A stretch of 64,000 nucleotides of DNA from Lucifuga dentata (GCA_014773175.1 VXCM01003623.1:44400-108399); one strand, 5' to 3'. Shown: positions 1 to 12,058, numbered from the stretch's first letter. Numbers and translations: made by a program. Notes: generated by a model not told the origin, from the letters alone.

Positions 1-261
1 ATTCCACCAAAACTAAAGGAAATGTTGAATTAGATTATGAAACATTTGTTTTGCCTTCATTGTTATATTAAAAATAAATATATTTGAAATCATCACTACC
101 TTAATTTGTCCTGACAAATGCGGAACGTTCAGAAACTTTGAGGCTCAGATCTACAATCCAAAATTAAAATTTTCAGGTTTGAAAAATGCTTGGCCATATC
201 ATAGCACTTTCTAATGATGACCTGCCCGCTGGGTCAAGGAGATCACAATTTTCTGACCATG

Positions 262-2300
262 CTATCTTCACAACATAACTATGCTTCCTCCACCATGTTA
301 CCAAGCTTCCTTTAGCACATGACCACAGTTCCTCCACCATGTTACCAAGCTTCCTTTAGCACATGACCACAGTTCCTTCACCATGTTACCATGCTTCCAA
401 GTGACCACACTTACTTTAGCATGTGACCATGCTTCCTTTAACATGTGACTACGCATCCCTCAGCATGTGATCATGCTTCTTTCACCAACTGACCATGCTT
501 CCTTCACCATCTCACTATACTTCCTTCGCCATCTGACCATGCTTCCTTCACCACCTGAACATGCTTCCTTCAGCATGAACATGCTTCATTCACCATGTCA
601 CCACACTTCCTTAACCAAGTGACCACGCTTCCTTCAATATGTGCCCATGTGTCCTTCATTACCTGACCATGCTTCCTTCACCATCTGATCATGCTTTCTT
701 GATCATTTGACCATACTCCCTCCATTACCTAACCATGCTTCTTTCACCATCTGACCATGCTTCCTTCACCATGTACCACACTTCCTTCACCATGTGACTC
801 TACTTCCTTCACTGCCTGACCATGTTTCCTTCAGCATGAACACACTTCATTCACCATGTTACCATGCTTCCTTCGCCATGTGACCATATGTCCTTCACCA
901 TGTCACCATGCTTCCTTCACCATGTGACCATATGTCCTTCACCATGTCACCATGCTTCCTTCAACATGTGACCATGCTTCCTTCAGCATCTGACCATGTT
1001 TCCTGTACCACCTGACCATGCTTCCTTCAGCACGTTCTACCTTCAGCGCCTTAACATGTGATCTTAAGTGACCATGCTTGCTTAAGCATTTGACTATGCT
1101 TACTTCACTACCTGACCATTCTTCTCAGCACATCCTTCCTTCATAATGTGACCATGCTTCCTCATCATCTGACTAAGTTTCCTTCATTCACCATGTCACC
1201 ATGCTTCCTTCAACATATGTCCATGCTTCCTTATCTTTATCTTTATATCAAAAGAATTGATATATCAAAAGAATTGATATAAAGATAAAGGTTTGAATCA
1301 CTCAAATAGATTTTTCCATTTATAATATTGCTTATTAAAAGTGGATGTCCATGCTTTCTTAACCACCTGACCATGCTTCATTCACCACGTGACCATGCTT
1401 TCTTCACCACCTGACCACATTTCATTCCCCATGTGACCATGTGTCAGTCACCATGTGACACACATCCTTCACCATGTGACCACGTTCTTCACCATGTCGC
1501 CATGATTCCTTCACCACTTAACCATGCTTCCTTCACCATGTTACCCACTTCCTTCACTACATGACCACAAGTTCTTCACTACCTTACCATGTTTCAGTCA
1601 CCATGTGACCATGTCACTCACCACATGGCCATGCATCCTTCATCATGTGACCATGCATTCTTCACCATGCATCCCACGCTTCCTTCACCACTGACCATGC
1701 TTCCTTGACCATATGGCCACGTGTACGTCACCATGTTACCATGCGTCATTCACCATATCATCATGCATCCTTCATCACCACGTATCCTTCACCATGTAAT
1801 GATGTGTCACATGCTTCACCATGTACCATCTCACCATACTTACTTCACCACCTGAACATGCTTCCTTCACCAAGTGAACATGCTTCCATCACCAAGTGAC
1901 CACGCTTCCTTCACCATGTGACTATATGTCACTCACCACATGATCATGAATCCTTCACCACTGACCATGCTTCCATCTGCTTGACCATGCTTCCTTTACC
2001 ATCTCACCATGCTTCTTTCACTACCTGGCCATGCTTCCTTAACTATCTGACCATGCTTCCTTCACTACTTGACCATGCTTCCTCCACTACCTGACCACTT
2101 TCCTTCACCATGTGGTCATGCATCCTTCATCATGTGACCATGTGTCCATCACCTTGACCACATGTCTTTCACCATGTGACCATGCTTCCTTCACCGTGTG
2201 ATCATGTGTCCTTCACTGTGTGACCACGCATCCTTCCACCACCTAACCACACTTCCTTCACCATGTGACCACGCATCCTTCACCATGTGACCATCCTTCT
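262..2300. repeat. Degenerate satellite, about 22-bp unit
   Basis: About 2 kb of imperfect repeats built around ACCATGCTTCCTTCACCATG-type units, with many variants (tgaccatgc, caccatgtg, ttccttcac). The array is interrupted at about 1229-1350 by a unique block containing a palindrome. Apparent ORFs inside it are frame-free repeat translations. It lies in the nrxn3 intron downstream of the LNS4 exon. Confidence 0.92.
1235..1290. repeat. Inverted repeat (hairpin) inside the satellite
   Basis: Two 17-bp arms (1235-1251 and 1274-1290) are exact reverse complements, and the 22-bp loop contains a further 12-bp palindrome, TTGATATATCAA. The surrounding roughly 120 bp do not resemble the satellite, so this is an insertion or a locally generated hairpin within the array. 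Confidence 0.75.
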
Positions 2301-3965
2301 TCACCACTTCCTTCCTGTATATGTTGTACGTGCTCTGTGTAAAAGTGTGTAACAGCAGTTTCATTCTGGACAGTTGATGTAACAGGAAAGTTTGGGGCAT
2401 CAAAATATTGAATATGTGACATGTGTAAGGTTGCTGTATATTGTGTTGACCTTTAACCTTTGGGCAGCAATTTAAAAAGACATTTTCATCAAGAAGCAAC
2501 ATCAATGTGTTAAATAGAAGCAAAATGAAAGTTGAGTGTGAACTTACTGGAGTTACAGTTTATCCTGATACAGTCTAGATGGGGAAGAATAAATGACAGA
2601 TGAAATTGCATCCTTCAAGGTTACTGCTGCAGACATCCAGAAACAAAACGTCCACCCTTCCGGGGACGCACACATGCAGGGAGGCGGCCATTTTATGTCC
2701 TTTTCATAACATTATGATTAAATATTATTTATTAAACATTTTAGTGTATAGTGCTGTTATTCATACAGATGCATTAGTTGAATTAATAATTTTTTGTCTC
2801 AGATGAAGTGTTGTTGACACTTTGTCTTTGATTGGACCAGACTGCTAAAGTTTGTCCTTTATGGTAAAATGGCCGCCTGTAGTACCAACAACATGAATTT
2901 TTCCAACCCCGCGTCAATTTTTAAAATTTGAAAGTCAAAGTCACTGGCCTGATTCACAGCCACGGATCTTTGAAATCTTACATGTTCCAACATCACAAAA
3001 CCAGTTTATCAGGCCAATAGCAGAATAGAGAATGTGGAACACGGAGGTGTGCTGAGGGACGGCGAGGGTCGGTCACCATGTGGCTGATGGTTTCATGTGT
3101 CGTCAACCGCAACAGAAAAGTGGGAGCAAACAGCCGCGATCCAATCAGCACCAGCACCATGCAGAGGCACAGGAACCCCACCGTCCAATCAAATCAACCG
3201 CCCTACGCATCGGTGTTTCTAAACACTAATCACAATGTTAATATGATTAATGTGAGATTAGCATAACAAAAAAATCAGACTGAAAGACTTTAAATGACGT
3301 GGAGACAGTTAATCTACCGTCTACACGTTTGCCGTGTATGAGGTGTGTTTCTCTGACTTTTTGAAGCAGAGACGTGGGGTTGTGGCGTCGCAGCCAGCTG
3401 CAGGTTTTGCTGGGCTCTGTTCTCGGGCTGTTCACCTGACGGGCCGCAGGCTTAAGGCCTTTGAAGGGGTGAATACCATCTTTTGACAAAGCGTGATGGG
3501 AAATGGAGTTGACAGCTAAAAATGAAGAACACCATAACAACACATCAAAGAAAAGGACCACCCAGAAAAATAGGAAGATGATGAGGAAAAGGGAAAGTTA
3601 GCAGGAATGAAGAGGATCACTGAGCTTTATTTCCTGTTGGATGATGGACTGAAGGTCAGCAGCTGAGCTGGTGAAAGTCTCAGCATACGTTGGTCAGTAA
3701 AACCACACGTTAAACTCTGAAGATGGCCCACACGGAGCTTATCGTGCTGGATGTGTGTGTGTTCAAAAGATGAGCCGTACGTGTTTACAATGGAAGAGCC
3801 TAAATCATTTAACGAGACTGCGTCAACATCATGCAAACATGTCACGTATTTATGGTCATTAATCTTATGAATGAGCAGAAACAGAGAGGAAGGCAGAAAG
3901 GAACTGTGTTGTGGAGAAGGTGGAGGAGGGCATGTTGGGGTACATGGGTTGGGATCATACGATAC
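2301..3965. other. Intronic sequence, nothing recognised
   Basis: Intron downstream of the LNS4 exon. No exon, tandem array or transposon end could be recognised here. Short ORFs on either strand show no protein-family pattern. Confidence 0.5.
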
Positions 3966-4169
3966 CTAAGTTGACCGTGAGTTTGACACGACTGCCATCC
4001 AGCTCGAGCCGCAGCGTGTCGGCCGAGTCACGTGACGTGGTGGCCATGAGGAGGCCGTAGGCCCTCTGAGAACGAAACCGCAGGGAGACGTCCTCCGCTT
4101 CTGTGTGCATGATGGTCGGCATCACCACCTTCATGTACATGCTGCCGTCATACGAGAGGATGGAGGCTT
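3966..4169 (-). CDS. nrxn3: nrxn3 exon: start of LNS4
   Basis: The exon is 204 nt (phase 1 in, phase 1 out): two bases completing Glu, 67 codons from [17 protein letters not shown] to [10 protein letters not shown], then one base of the next codon. The acceptor is ...gtgtcacag above 4169 and the donor is TTAG|gtatcg at 3965. It holds the LNS4 core [18 protein letters not shown] and [16 protein letters not shown], which is common to all neurexins. The following exon (expected to start with the Asp of DCIRINC, near SS3) is not present between 1 and 3965, so it lies outside the window. Confidence 0.96.
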
Positions 4170-5144
4170 CTGTGACACAGAAACACACGGTTTCACCCAA
4201 ACATCTGATCACACGTCAATCCAAAACAAACTCAAACTACACGACTCATCGTTTCAGCAAAATGCAGCAGGATCTTTGATAAACTGCAGTCAGTGGAAAT
4301 GTCAAGACGTCAGGCGGAGAAACGTCAGCACAACAACACATATGTTTTCAATCCTGCTCTCCAGATTTTCCATCTCTCCCCGCTCAACCTACCTGATCAG
4401 GTGAATCAGCATGTTCACCTAATCAGGAAATGACTGGTGTAGCTGGTTATGTGAGGACAGATCTTTGTGATCAATGAAAAATCTTTTAAATATAAGTAAA
4501 CCATTTGTTAAAAAACAAGCAGTCACATTAATTATTTCATCGTCAGCAACAACAGAAAGGATTTTAATGCATAATAAACGTATAATAACAGAAATAACCA
4601 AATTATTGGCTCCAGCCTCAGTATCACACAAAGACACATGATCTAAGCTTTAAAATGATTGGATAGAAAGAAAAAGGGCCACTAGGGGGCAGTAAGACAA
4701 TTCAGGAAGTGAAGCTTGGCTCCATTAATATGTGAAGAGTTCATAAGTTTTATCATACAGCATCTGCTTAGGGATGCCGTGAGGACAGGGATACCACACA
4801 AACACTCTTCAAAGCCCTGAGGCTACACCACAACATTCCCAGAAAAACTCCCAGACCACAGAACAGGACAAAAACACAAAGCAGCTGATCAGCTCCACTC
4901 TGATGCCAGCGTGGCCCTCAACCGTACACTCAAACCGTGGGACGAGCAGCAGAAACAGACAGGACCATGAGGACCATGAGCAGGAAGGCTCAGAGTGAGG
5001 CCAGATTCCCCAAAGATTATCCATGTGGATGTTTCTAAATGCACTGCTGCAGAACATGTGTGCTGGAAAAAAATCCACAGGCATCTTAGCTGCTGCAAAC
5101 ACAGGTGTCACGAACAAGAAAGGACAGCAACGATTATCATAAGT

Positions 5145-5535
5145 ACTTGAGTATAAGCCGACCCCCTGATGTTGTTCCATCAATTTATTTGTTTAGCAAA
5201 TTACCTGTTTTTTCTGGGTATTGTCATAGTATTCCTGTGATTTTCTGAAAATAATCCACGTACCGGTAAACATGATATTTATTTCAGCAGCTGATTACTG
5301 TAACTGACCAATCACAGCAGAGCTTACTGGTAAAATGTGATGGATAAGATGCTTAGTCAGGAAATATCTCATTCTAAGGTATGATTTAAACTATTTTCAT
5401 GGGTAGCGGTAATGGTAGTATTTCCACCCTTAGAAATTTCCTCCTCTGGGATCAAATCTGAATTTCTCATGTATAAGCCGACCCCCAATTTACTTTGTGA
5501 AATTTGGTAATAAAAACTCGGCTTATATTTAGTAA
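5145..5535. mobile_element. Non-autonomous element, AAGCCGA/TCGGCTT termini, copy 1
   Basis: Begins ...gagtataagccgacccc and ends ...actcggcttatattta, giving short inverted ends around ATAAGCCGA. The body is shared with 52277-53113, for example the text around ttagcaaattacctgtttt and gtcaggaaatatctcattc. It is probably a MITE. The superfamily is not assigned. Confidence 0.6.
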
Positions 5536-5696
5536 TTAAACACAGTCAAACTGATACAATATCCTGAAAGCGCTTGGTGACCTTTGCCCTCAGGTGGAGC
5601 AGGAAGTGAGCGTGTTTGTGGTTAACACTGCACTTCAACACCTGACATGTCATACGTGCTGAATGAAGGAGGATTCTGATGGGACACAGGAAGTGT

Positions 5697-5825
5697 CTGT
5701 GTGGCAGATAGAACCCGCTGATTTCTGCGTGTGTCATACATGAGACGTCTCACCTCTCTCNCTGTGTGGCAGATAGAACCCGCTGATTTCTGCGTGTGTC
5801 ATACATGAGACGTCTCACCTCTCTC
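5697..5825. repeat. Assembly overlap duplicate around N (5761)
   Basis: Bases 5697-5760 are repeated exactly as 5762-5825 on either side of a single N. The same pattern recurs at many other single-N positions, which points to unmerged contig ends rather than biological duplication. Confidence 0.85.
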
Positions 5826-6202
5826 ACAGGTGCGTGACCAGTAGCCGGTGCCGGTGCAGTCGCAGATGAATCGGTTCCAGCCTTCTTTGCAGACACCTCG
5901 GTTCTTGCAGGGAAAGCTCTCACACTGCTTTCCCACCTGCTTGTTGCATGAGGGTTTGATGCCAGCACCGTTCTGCGCCTCTGCGATCTGACGGATGTCT
6001 TTGCTTCGACCGTCGATGAAAAGGTCACGAATGCAGCCAACGTAGCCGTAGTTCAGCATCGCCGTCCACAGCTCGGTGGGCAGGATGAGGTTGGTGCGGT
6101 CGGTTGGAAGACCCCCCAAGTACATGTCACCCTCCAGGTCCAGGATTTCGCTCTCGCCACTGGCCGTGAACGGAGTCCGTCTGCTGTTGACCGAAATGGT
6201 GC
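5819..6202 (-). CDS. nrxn3: nrxn3 exon: end of LNS3 and the EGF-B domain
   Basis: The exon is 384 nt (phase 1 in, phase 1 out), reading (G)[18 protein letters not shown] ... CER plus the first base of Glu. The acceptor is ...cttacaacag above 6202 and the donor is AGAG|gtgaga at 5818. LNS3 ends at [21 protein letters not shown] six-cysteine EGF-like module follows, with the spacing [13 protein letters not shown] ... FICDC ... RTC. Relative to human NRXN3 the EGF loop has YWSRTC in place of YWGRTC. The last few exon bases and the donor also occur in a second copy next to the single N at 5761 (duplicate of 5697-5760). I treat that copy as an assembly overlap, not as a second donor. Confidence 0.96.
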
Positions 6203-6280
6203 CTGTTGTAAGGATGGAGGGTCAGAGGTCAGACGTAGGCACTGGCAGTGGAAAAAGAAACTTTTTACTTTTACACAATA

Positions 6281-6313
6281 AAAAAAAAAAAAAANTAAAA
6301 AAAAAAAAAAAAG
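6281..6313. repeat. Poly(A) tract with single-N junction
   Basis: A-rich homopolymer broken by one N and a T at 6295-6296. Length is unreliable. It lies in the nrxn3 intron between the EGF-B and LNS3 exons. Confidence 0.7.
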
Positions 6314-6880
6314 TTATTTTACTTAAACCCAATAAAACCACATTGTGTTTCACAAATCCCCTTTCACGCAGTTGTTCTGCTGTAAATATAAACTTTTTTC
6401 CATGACAGCTAGTTTGTGCTGGTAGTCAGTTTACTGCTGCAAGCTCAGTGCTTTGCTCAAGGACACGTCAGCATTAGACAGCAGCTGGTCTGTATATACA
6501 AACAAGTAATTAATGTAAATGTGTCTGTAGTTTCCACCAGTTTTTGCACATTTGAAGTTATTTTTAAAATTAATTCAACAAATGTATAAAATTTTCACAA
6601 AACCACAGCTGGTCACATGGAGGCGCTAATGAGAGTTCAGTCATACAAACTGACAAACGTGGCTGTAACATGCATTACTCTGCTGCTGAGTGGTGGGCGT
6701 GGCCTGTGATGTCATAACATGTATGAGCTGCTTTGAGAAAACTTTGACATTCAGGTCAAGAAGGAATGTCACGGCTGTATTTCAGAAATGAAGCGGTCAG
6801 CTGTGATGAAAATCTGGGATTCTGTCTGACGCACAGATTACATCTGTTTTTCTACAAACCAGGTGCATTTAAGTCTTTAA

Positions 6881-7461
6881 AGGACCATACCATCCATTTT
6901 TCATGTTTGAGCCTAATATATTCAATTTTCATACATGTTATGTTACTGACAATCATTTCCCAAAGGATAAAACTGTATTTCAGCTTTCCTGATATTTTAT
7001 AAAATCTCTTAATCTTTCAAAATCAAATATTCAAGTGATACACCCACCTTAAAAATCCATGTTTCTCCTGCTAATAGTTACACAGCCTTATGAAGTCACG
7101 GTCCTTTAAATTTTTCCATAAACGCAGGTCTTCTTTTGGGACTATATTCCCCGGTGGAGGCATACATTCACTCCACGCTTTTTATTGAGCTTAAACACTA
7201 AAATTACATAACTTCTAAAAAAAAACCTGAATACACATCTTGTTGGTGATGATGGATTACCTATCCCAAGAACGTTTCCAGTATCAACAAGTTGATTTTA
7301 ATAGCAGAATGAACTGAAACCAATGGAGGTCTGGAAGGTAGGAAAAACATTTTTAATTCACCGTTCCAGTAGTATGCTTTGGGAAATGATTGTCAGTAAC
7401 ATTACGTGTATGAAAATTGAATATATTAGGCTCAAACGTGCAAAATGGATGGTATGGTCCT
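6881..7461. mobile_element. T2/Kolobok-like MITE with TTAA target duplication
   Basis: A 581-bp element flanked by TTAA at 6877-6880 and 7462-7465. Its termini are AGGACCATACC and the exact complement GGTATGGTCCT, with inverted similarity continuing for about 85 bp (through the tactgacaatcatttccca region). TTAA targets with TTAAAGG ends are the known signature of T2/Kolobok MITEs. An internal GGTCCTTTAA near 7101-7110 suggests a second, nested end. Related copies lie at 29663-30237, 17950-18155 and 19600-19777. Confidence 0.75.
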
Positions 7462-7657
7462 TTAATTCCCCAAGACTGTCTGTGTAGTGTCAGTGTTTTG
7501 ATTGGACAAAGATGTCAAAGTCTTTGTCCAATCGGAAGCCTGATATCAAAGCTTGCTTTCTGGCTCATGTTACTAAATAAGCAGGACCCACAGCACGGAT
7601 TCATGCTTTAGGTGTGTGCTCAGGTGACGGAGGTCAGCAGGTGAGTGTGACACTGAC

Positions 7658-7805
7658 CTGACCGTCCGTCTCTCTGGATGTCCACATGGTACCAGGCGCC
7701 ATCGTTGACCTTTGTCTGCGTGGCTTTCACCTTGATGGTCCCTGAGCCCATGTCCAGCAGCAGGTACAGGCTCCCATCCAGGAGCTCCACCGCAAAGAAA
7801 TCCAC
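7658..7805 (-). CDS. nrxn3: nrxn3 exon: middle of LNS3
   Basis: The exon is 148 nt: 49 codons plus one base (phase 0 in, phase 1 out). It runs from [18 protein letters not shown] to DIQRDGRS plus the first base of Gly. The acceptor is ...gttggccag above 7805 and the donor is TCAG|gtcagt at 7657. [28 protein letters not shown] is the canonical LNS core of beta-strands around the ligand-binding rim. The text matches the NRXN3 pattern ([15 protein letters not shown]), with substitutions such as NDGAW for NDGEW. It joins in frame to the exon at 5819-6202 by completing the Gly codon (G|GC). Confidence 0.96.
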
Positions 7806-8045
7806 CTGGCCAACAGGTAACGTACAGCGTAAAGTCACCACGCCCATCCTACGTCACGTTTTCCACCAGTACGATTAAAATCATCTACAAGAGTTACATT
7901 TCAGCAGAAATATTCTACATTTTAATCGCTTCATACATTTTACATATTAAGGTTTTACATGCTAAATCATCAAAATGTATTGATATACTGTACATTAACC
8001 TAGCAGCAGCAGCTACACTCACAGGGGTCAGGGGTCAAAGGGCAT

Positions 8046-8178
8046 TTCCACCCCCACCCTGACTGCGCGCGCGCGCACACACACACACACACACAGAGCC
8101 TCTCTAGCCCCNTTCCACCCCCACCCTGACTGCGCGCGCGCGCACACACACACACACACACAGAGCCTCTCTAGCCCC
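8046..8178. repeat. CG/CA microsatellite, doubled at N (8112)
   Basis: A (CG)n(CA)n tract beside ttccaccccc occurs twice, 8046-8111 and 8113-8178, around a single N. One copy is probably an assembly overlap. A similar doubled T-rich block lies at 8236-8300 and 8302-8366 around N 8301. Confidence 0.8.
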
Positions 8179-8939
8179 TTTTAGCATCTTTTTCATTTTT
8201 AGGCTCTTTTAGCTTCTGTTTGCCTCTTTAGCCTCTTTCTTTTTCTTCATTTTTTTTTTTTTAGCATTGTTTAGCCACGGTTCACCTCTAGCTCATTTAG
8301 NTTTCTTTTTCTTCATTTTTTTTTTTTTAGCATTGTTTAGCCACGGTTCACCTCTAGCTCATTTAGCACCCCTTTTAAAACTTTTCACCCTCTTTTCACC
8401 TATTTAGCACCTTTTAGTTTTGCTGCAAACAGCAGTTTGTGTCAGCTTGGATAGAGTGATGATGGATCACAGTGTTGTGCTAACGGTAACTAGTTTTAAA
8501 ATATCAAAATGTCCACAGAAAGCTGCCACAGCTAAATCTACGTCTCTGAATTTACTACGTCTGTTTATGGAGCTTGAGGGAGGCTGACAGATAAAATGTG
8601 TGTATTTATGGAGGTTTTAGGGTTCTCTCTGAGCTCCAGTGTTTACAAACCATAATTTTCCTCCTTCAGTGTCAGATAAATCATTTCTCCTGTGGTTCAG
8701 AGTATAAAGAAAATAGGAACTCTATACATTGATGGAGTCTTTCCTTTTGAGAAATTATGAACTGAATTTAACTTGCTACCGTCCCATTTTTTTCCCCTGA
8801 TTCCTGCAGATTCACCACTACATCAAACAAAATCCATCCGATTTCCCCTTAATGCCTGATACCAGGGAATCATTGTTTGACCCAGGTGGGAATGCTGGGA
8901 ATGCTGGGAATAATAACACACAGTGTGAACAACACGCCC

Positions 8940-9765
8940 CAACACTTAAACTGTTGATTGTTGATTTGATGCAACATCTTAAACTAATGCTTTTAACCAA
9001 ATCCAGCAGGAGATCTCACATTCTCCTATTTTATCTTCACTTCACTGCCTTTCAGTTAATTTTAGAGTTCATTTTAAGATTCTGTTTTAACCTTTAGAGC
9101 CGTGCATGGTCAGACACCCCAGCACATCTCAGACCTCTTACAGTCCTGTACGTCCCTTAAGTCTTCAGGTCAGAGGTTACTGGAGGTGCTCCGTACCCGT
9201 TTGAGGACTTGTGGAGATCGTGCTTTTCATGTTGTTGCTCCAAAACTGTGAATGAGCTCCCAGTCTCCCCTCAGCTCCACTGATTCTGATGTCACTTTTA
9301 AAAGGCAGATAAAGACTTCCTTGTTTAGGTTTTTGGATCGTATCTTAAATCTGTGGTATTAATGTTCTGTGTTCCTTGAATTTTCATTTATTTTTTGTTT
9401 TATGTTACTTGTATTTTATCTGTGAAGCACGTTGTAACTTTGTCTATGAAGGGTGCTATCTATCTTATTATAAAGACAGTTTCTCTGTCTGTGGCACCAA
9501 CATCTCTAGAACCCAAATAAATAAGAGTGGAGGACTGAATCGCTGCTGTCCAACAGACATACTGTAAGTACGATGGTACAATTACTGTTTGATAAAAGTT
9601 ATTCAAAGGAATACTGGATTACATATACAGTTTATGATCACATTGTCCACGAGTGGGGATGCAATTCTCGGCAGGGTTGCAGATTTCAGCACAGCACCGG
9701 CCCGTTTCAATGGGCACTGCACTAGTTAAATAAATTTTACTTATTTACTTACTAAACTAGAAGAA
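8940..9765 (+). mobile_element. Truncated L2/CR1-type LINE 3' end
   Basis: The plus strand near 9095-9345 reads segments typical of the C-terminus of fish L2/CR1-type ORF2 proteins: AVHGQTPQHISDLLQS, TRLRTCGDRAFHVVAP and FKRQIKTSLFRFLDR, with stops between them. A 3' UTR ending gtgaagcacgttgtaacttt ... gggtgcta follows, and the expected taaataaa tail resumes after an inserted element at 9459-9725. It is antisense to nrxn3, 5'-truncated and decayed. The exact LINE clade is uncertain. Confidence 0.75.
9459..9725 (+). mobile_element. Helitron-like non-autonomous element nested in the LINE tail
   Basis: A 267-bp block starts TC (TCTATCTTATTAT) and ends CTAG, followed by T. A short GCCC...GGGC hairpin lies about 10 nt before the end. 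These are the standard Helitron termini (5' TC, 3' hairpin plus CTRR, insertion between A and T). The left flank ends in A and the right flank begins with T. Removing the block rejoins the LINE tail gggtgcta to taaataaa, which supports a true insertion. Confidence 0.65.
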
Positions 9766-10078
9766 CTAAGATATTTACTACACAGCTCAGTTGATACATT
9801 TTATAAGTCTTGGCAGCCATTCATTAACATGGCACAAAATCTATATTAAATTAGACATTCAACCAGATATTTATGGACCTGAGCAGAACAAAGCTCGTGA
9901 CGTGATGCCTCATTTGTTTATTTTGAAAAAGTTGCCACCAATATAATGCATACATGTTAGGGTGCTGTTTATTTTTTCTTTGTTTTGTATTGTGTCCTCT
10001 CTACTTGTGAGTCAGTAATGCCATTTCTTTTTATTATCTTTGCAGATATGTTGTTGCTTCATGTAAATCCATATATAT

Positions 10079-10485
10079 AGCCAGTCCCCGACTTACAAAC
10101 GTCCGACTTACGAACAACCCGTACTTACGAACCAACTGCTATTCAATTAAAAATTTGAGTTACATACAATGATTCGTAATAATGAACAGCGCACTACTTT
10201 ACGATGCACGTCAAAACATTGCGCATCATCAGCGATGCAGCGGTCGTCGCTATTTTAAGTTGGATCATGCTTGCTGTAAACACCGTGTTGTTCATATTTT
10301 GCCTTTTTTTCTTTTTTGTAACCTTCATAACCACGCCTCCAAAGCATAAATCTGGTATCTTATGCATAGAAAGGTAAAATATATACGCTAGATACGCACC
10401 TTACGTAACTGTTCCGACTTACGAACAAATCCGACTTACAAACAGCTGTGGGAACGGAACTTGTTCGTAACCCAGGGACTGCCTG
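10079..10485. mobile_element. pogo/Tigger-like MITE
   Basis: The left end reads gccagtccccgacttacaaac and the right end, reverse-complemented, reads caggcagtccctgggttac. The arms share CAGTCCC plus the repeated motif CGACTTACGAAC, which also recurs inside. TA lies at both outer edges. It has no transposase. Assignment to the pogo/Tigger type is by terminal pattern only. Confidence 0.55.
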
Positions 10486-10839
10486 TACATGAGTGAAAAA
10501 ATTCAATAAAAGAAAACCAAATATGAATGATCTGAATGATACAGATGAACGTTGAAGAGGATCATGCTGCAGGGGTTTGATAGGTCGTAGAATCTGATCG
10601 CCATGGTATCTGACTGAATTTAAAGCTGCTGTTTCCACCACGGAGCGGAATCTTTTAAACTTTTTACAGACTTAATCTACAGGATGGGACGGCCTGACGC
10701 TCAAAAGAGGCTTTAGCTTTGGGATCCTGTCATATAATACCATACTTGTGAGAACTGTGGGTTTAGTTCTTAAAGTGGCGGTCTTAAGGAACCCTTTGTG
10801 ATGTCTGTCATTTAGTTTACTGCAGGATTATTGGCTGAC

Positions 10840-11133
10840 CTTGGTGTTCTTCTGGCTCCGCGAAGCCTCTTTGCGTTCCTGGGGTTTTCCGTGGGTGAAC
10901 AGGATGAGACCGTTTGGCTCGGTGGTGCGGAAGTCAAAGGAAATGGATCCCATTCGCTTGGTGTTCCACTTGGGGAGGCTAATGTAAGCCTCGGGAGTCT
11001 CGAAGGAGATGGGGTCGAGAGTGGCAACGTTCTCACACTTGTAAGACACGTCACCTTGGATTTTCATCTTAGGGTCCACAATTCGAGCCAGGCGGGACAA
11101 CTCCAGACGGATGTCATTGTTCTTGTAGACCAC
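10840..11133 (-). CDS. nrxn3: nrxn3 exon: end of LNS2 and start of LNS3
   Basis: The exon is 294 nt, 98 codons, phase 0-0, from [17 protein letters not shown] to RSQKNTK. The acceptor is ...ctgtcccag above 11133 and the donor is AAG|gtcagc at 10839. The first 33 or so residues finish LNS2, including the YKCEN Cys. LNS3 begins at [20 protein letters not shown]. The stretch [16 protein letters not shown] followed by [18 protein letters not shown] is the best paralogue marker in the window: it follows the NRXN3 pattern and differs from the NRXN1 (KWNAKKTGS, HGKPRHQKD) and NRXN2 patterns. Two residues (EAS against DA in mammals) look like a small insertion relative to human NRXN3. Confidence 0.96.
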
Positions 11134-11634
11134 CTGGGACAGAGACAGCAGAGGACACGTGAGGATTTTACAGGTTTGTGAGTCCATATGAAGACTTTTC
11201 ACGTTTCTCTGCAGAAGAACCAACAATGCAACATACAAAATGCCACACACACACACACACCCACACCAACCCATCACTAACGGCTTAACGGTTCACCTAA
11301 CGTTCTATTCAAAAAGTAAACATACTGTATGAACTTCAGTGAAAATCTTTTTCATCAGACCAGAGATTTACTCCAAATCCACCATGAACATTCAGCGTTT
11401 CTGTGATGATCCATCAAAACTTTCAGAGATAAAAAAAAACCAACTCATTTCAGAAGAATTTTTACAAATTTAAGAATTTTTTTAAATTTTACAAAGAATT
11501 TTAGGAACGCGTGAAAATCATGTAAAGGCCTGAATGTTCATCAACCCACAGTCACACAACATGTCTGATAGCGGAGGAATTTAGTGTTGCTGCTCTGCCA
11601 TGACAGGATGTCCTGCAAGAGAAAACATGAGGAG

Positions 11635-11698
11635 AAGAAGAAGAAGAAGAAGAAGAAGAAGAAGAAGAAGAAGAAGAAGAAGAAGAAGAAGAAGAAGA
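11635..11698. repeat. (AAG)n trinucleotide repeat
   Basis: About 64 bp of nearly uninterrupted AAG/GAA units in the nrxn3 intron upstream of the LNS3-start exon. It reads as polyphenylalanine on the minus strand but is not coding. Confidence 0.9.
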
Positions 11699-12058
11699 TC
11701 AGTAGAAACATATAGAAACTGTGGAGTTTCTGTTCAGCAGATAATTGCAGCAAAATGGTTAAAAAGATCAAAAAACTAATTTTTTGCAGCTTGGTCCAGA
11801 CAGTCTATAAGCAAATTTTTTGCTGATTGAGCCAAAATTGTAGAAGATACAAAAAATAAAAATACTTTGGAAAAAATTCAAAACGGCGTAAAATCTAGAC
11901 AGCTGGAAATGGGCGTGGCCTATATTATCAGATGCATCTGAGCCCAAGAAATCCATAAGAAAATGTTGATTGTGTGACTTGTTGATAGGCAGACAGGATA
12001 CACACTTCCTGTTAGCAAGAACATCAGTGTTACTTTCTGTAGGCTGTGACTAGGCTGG

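Noticed and set aside
3627..3845. Minus-strand ORF containing HLQSL, as in neurexin LNS4
   Set aside because: Only five residues agree, there is no acceptor or phase match, and the surrounding residues do not fit. Chance similarity.
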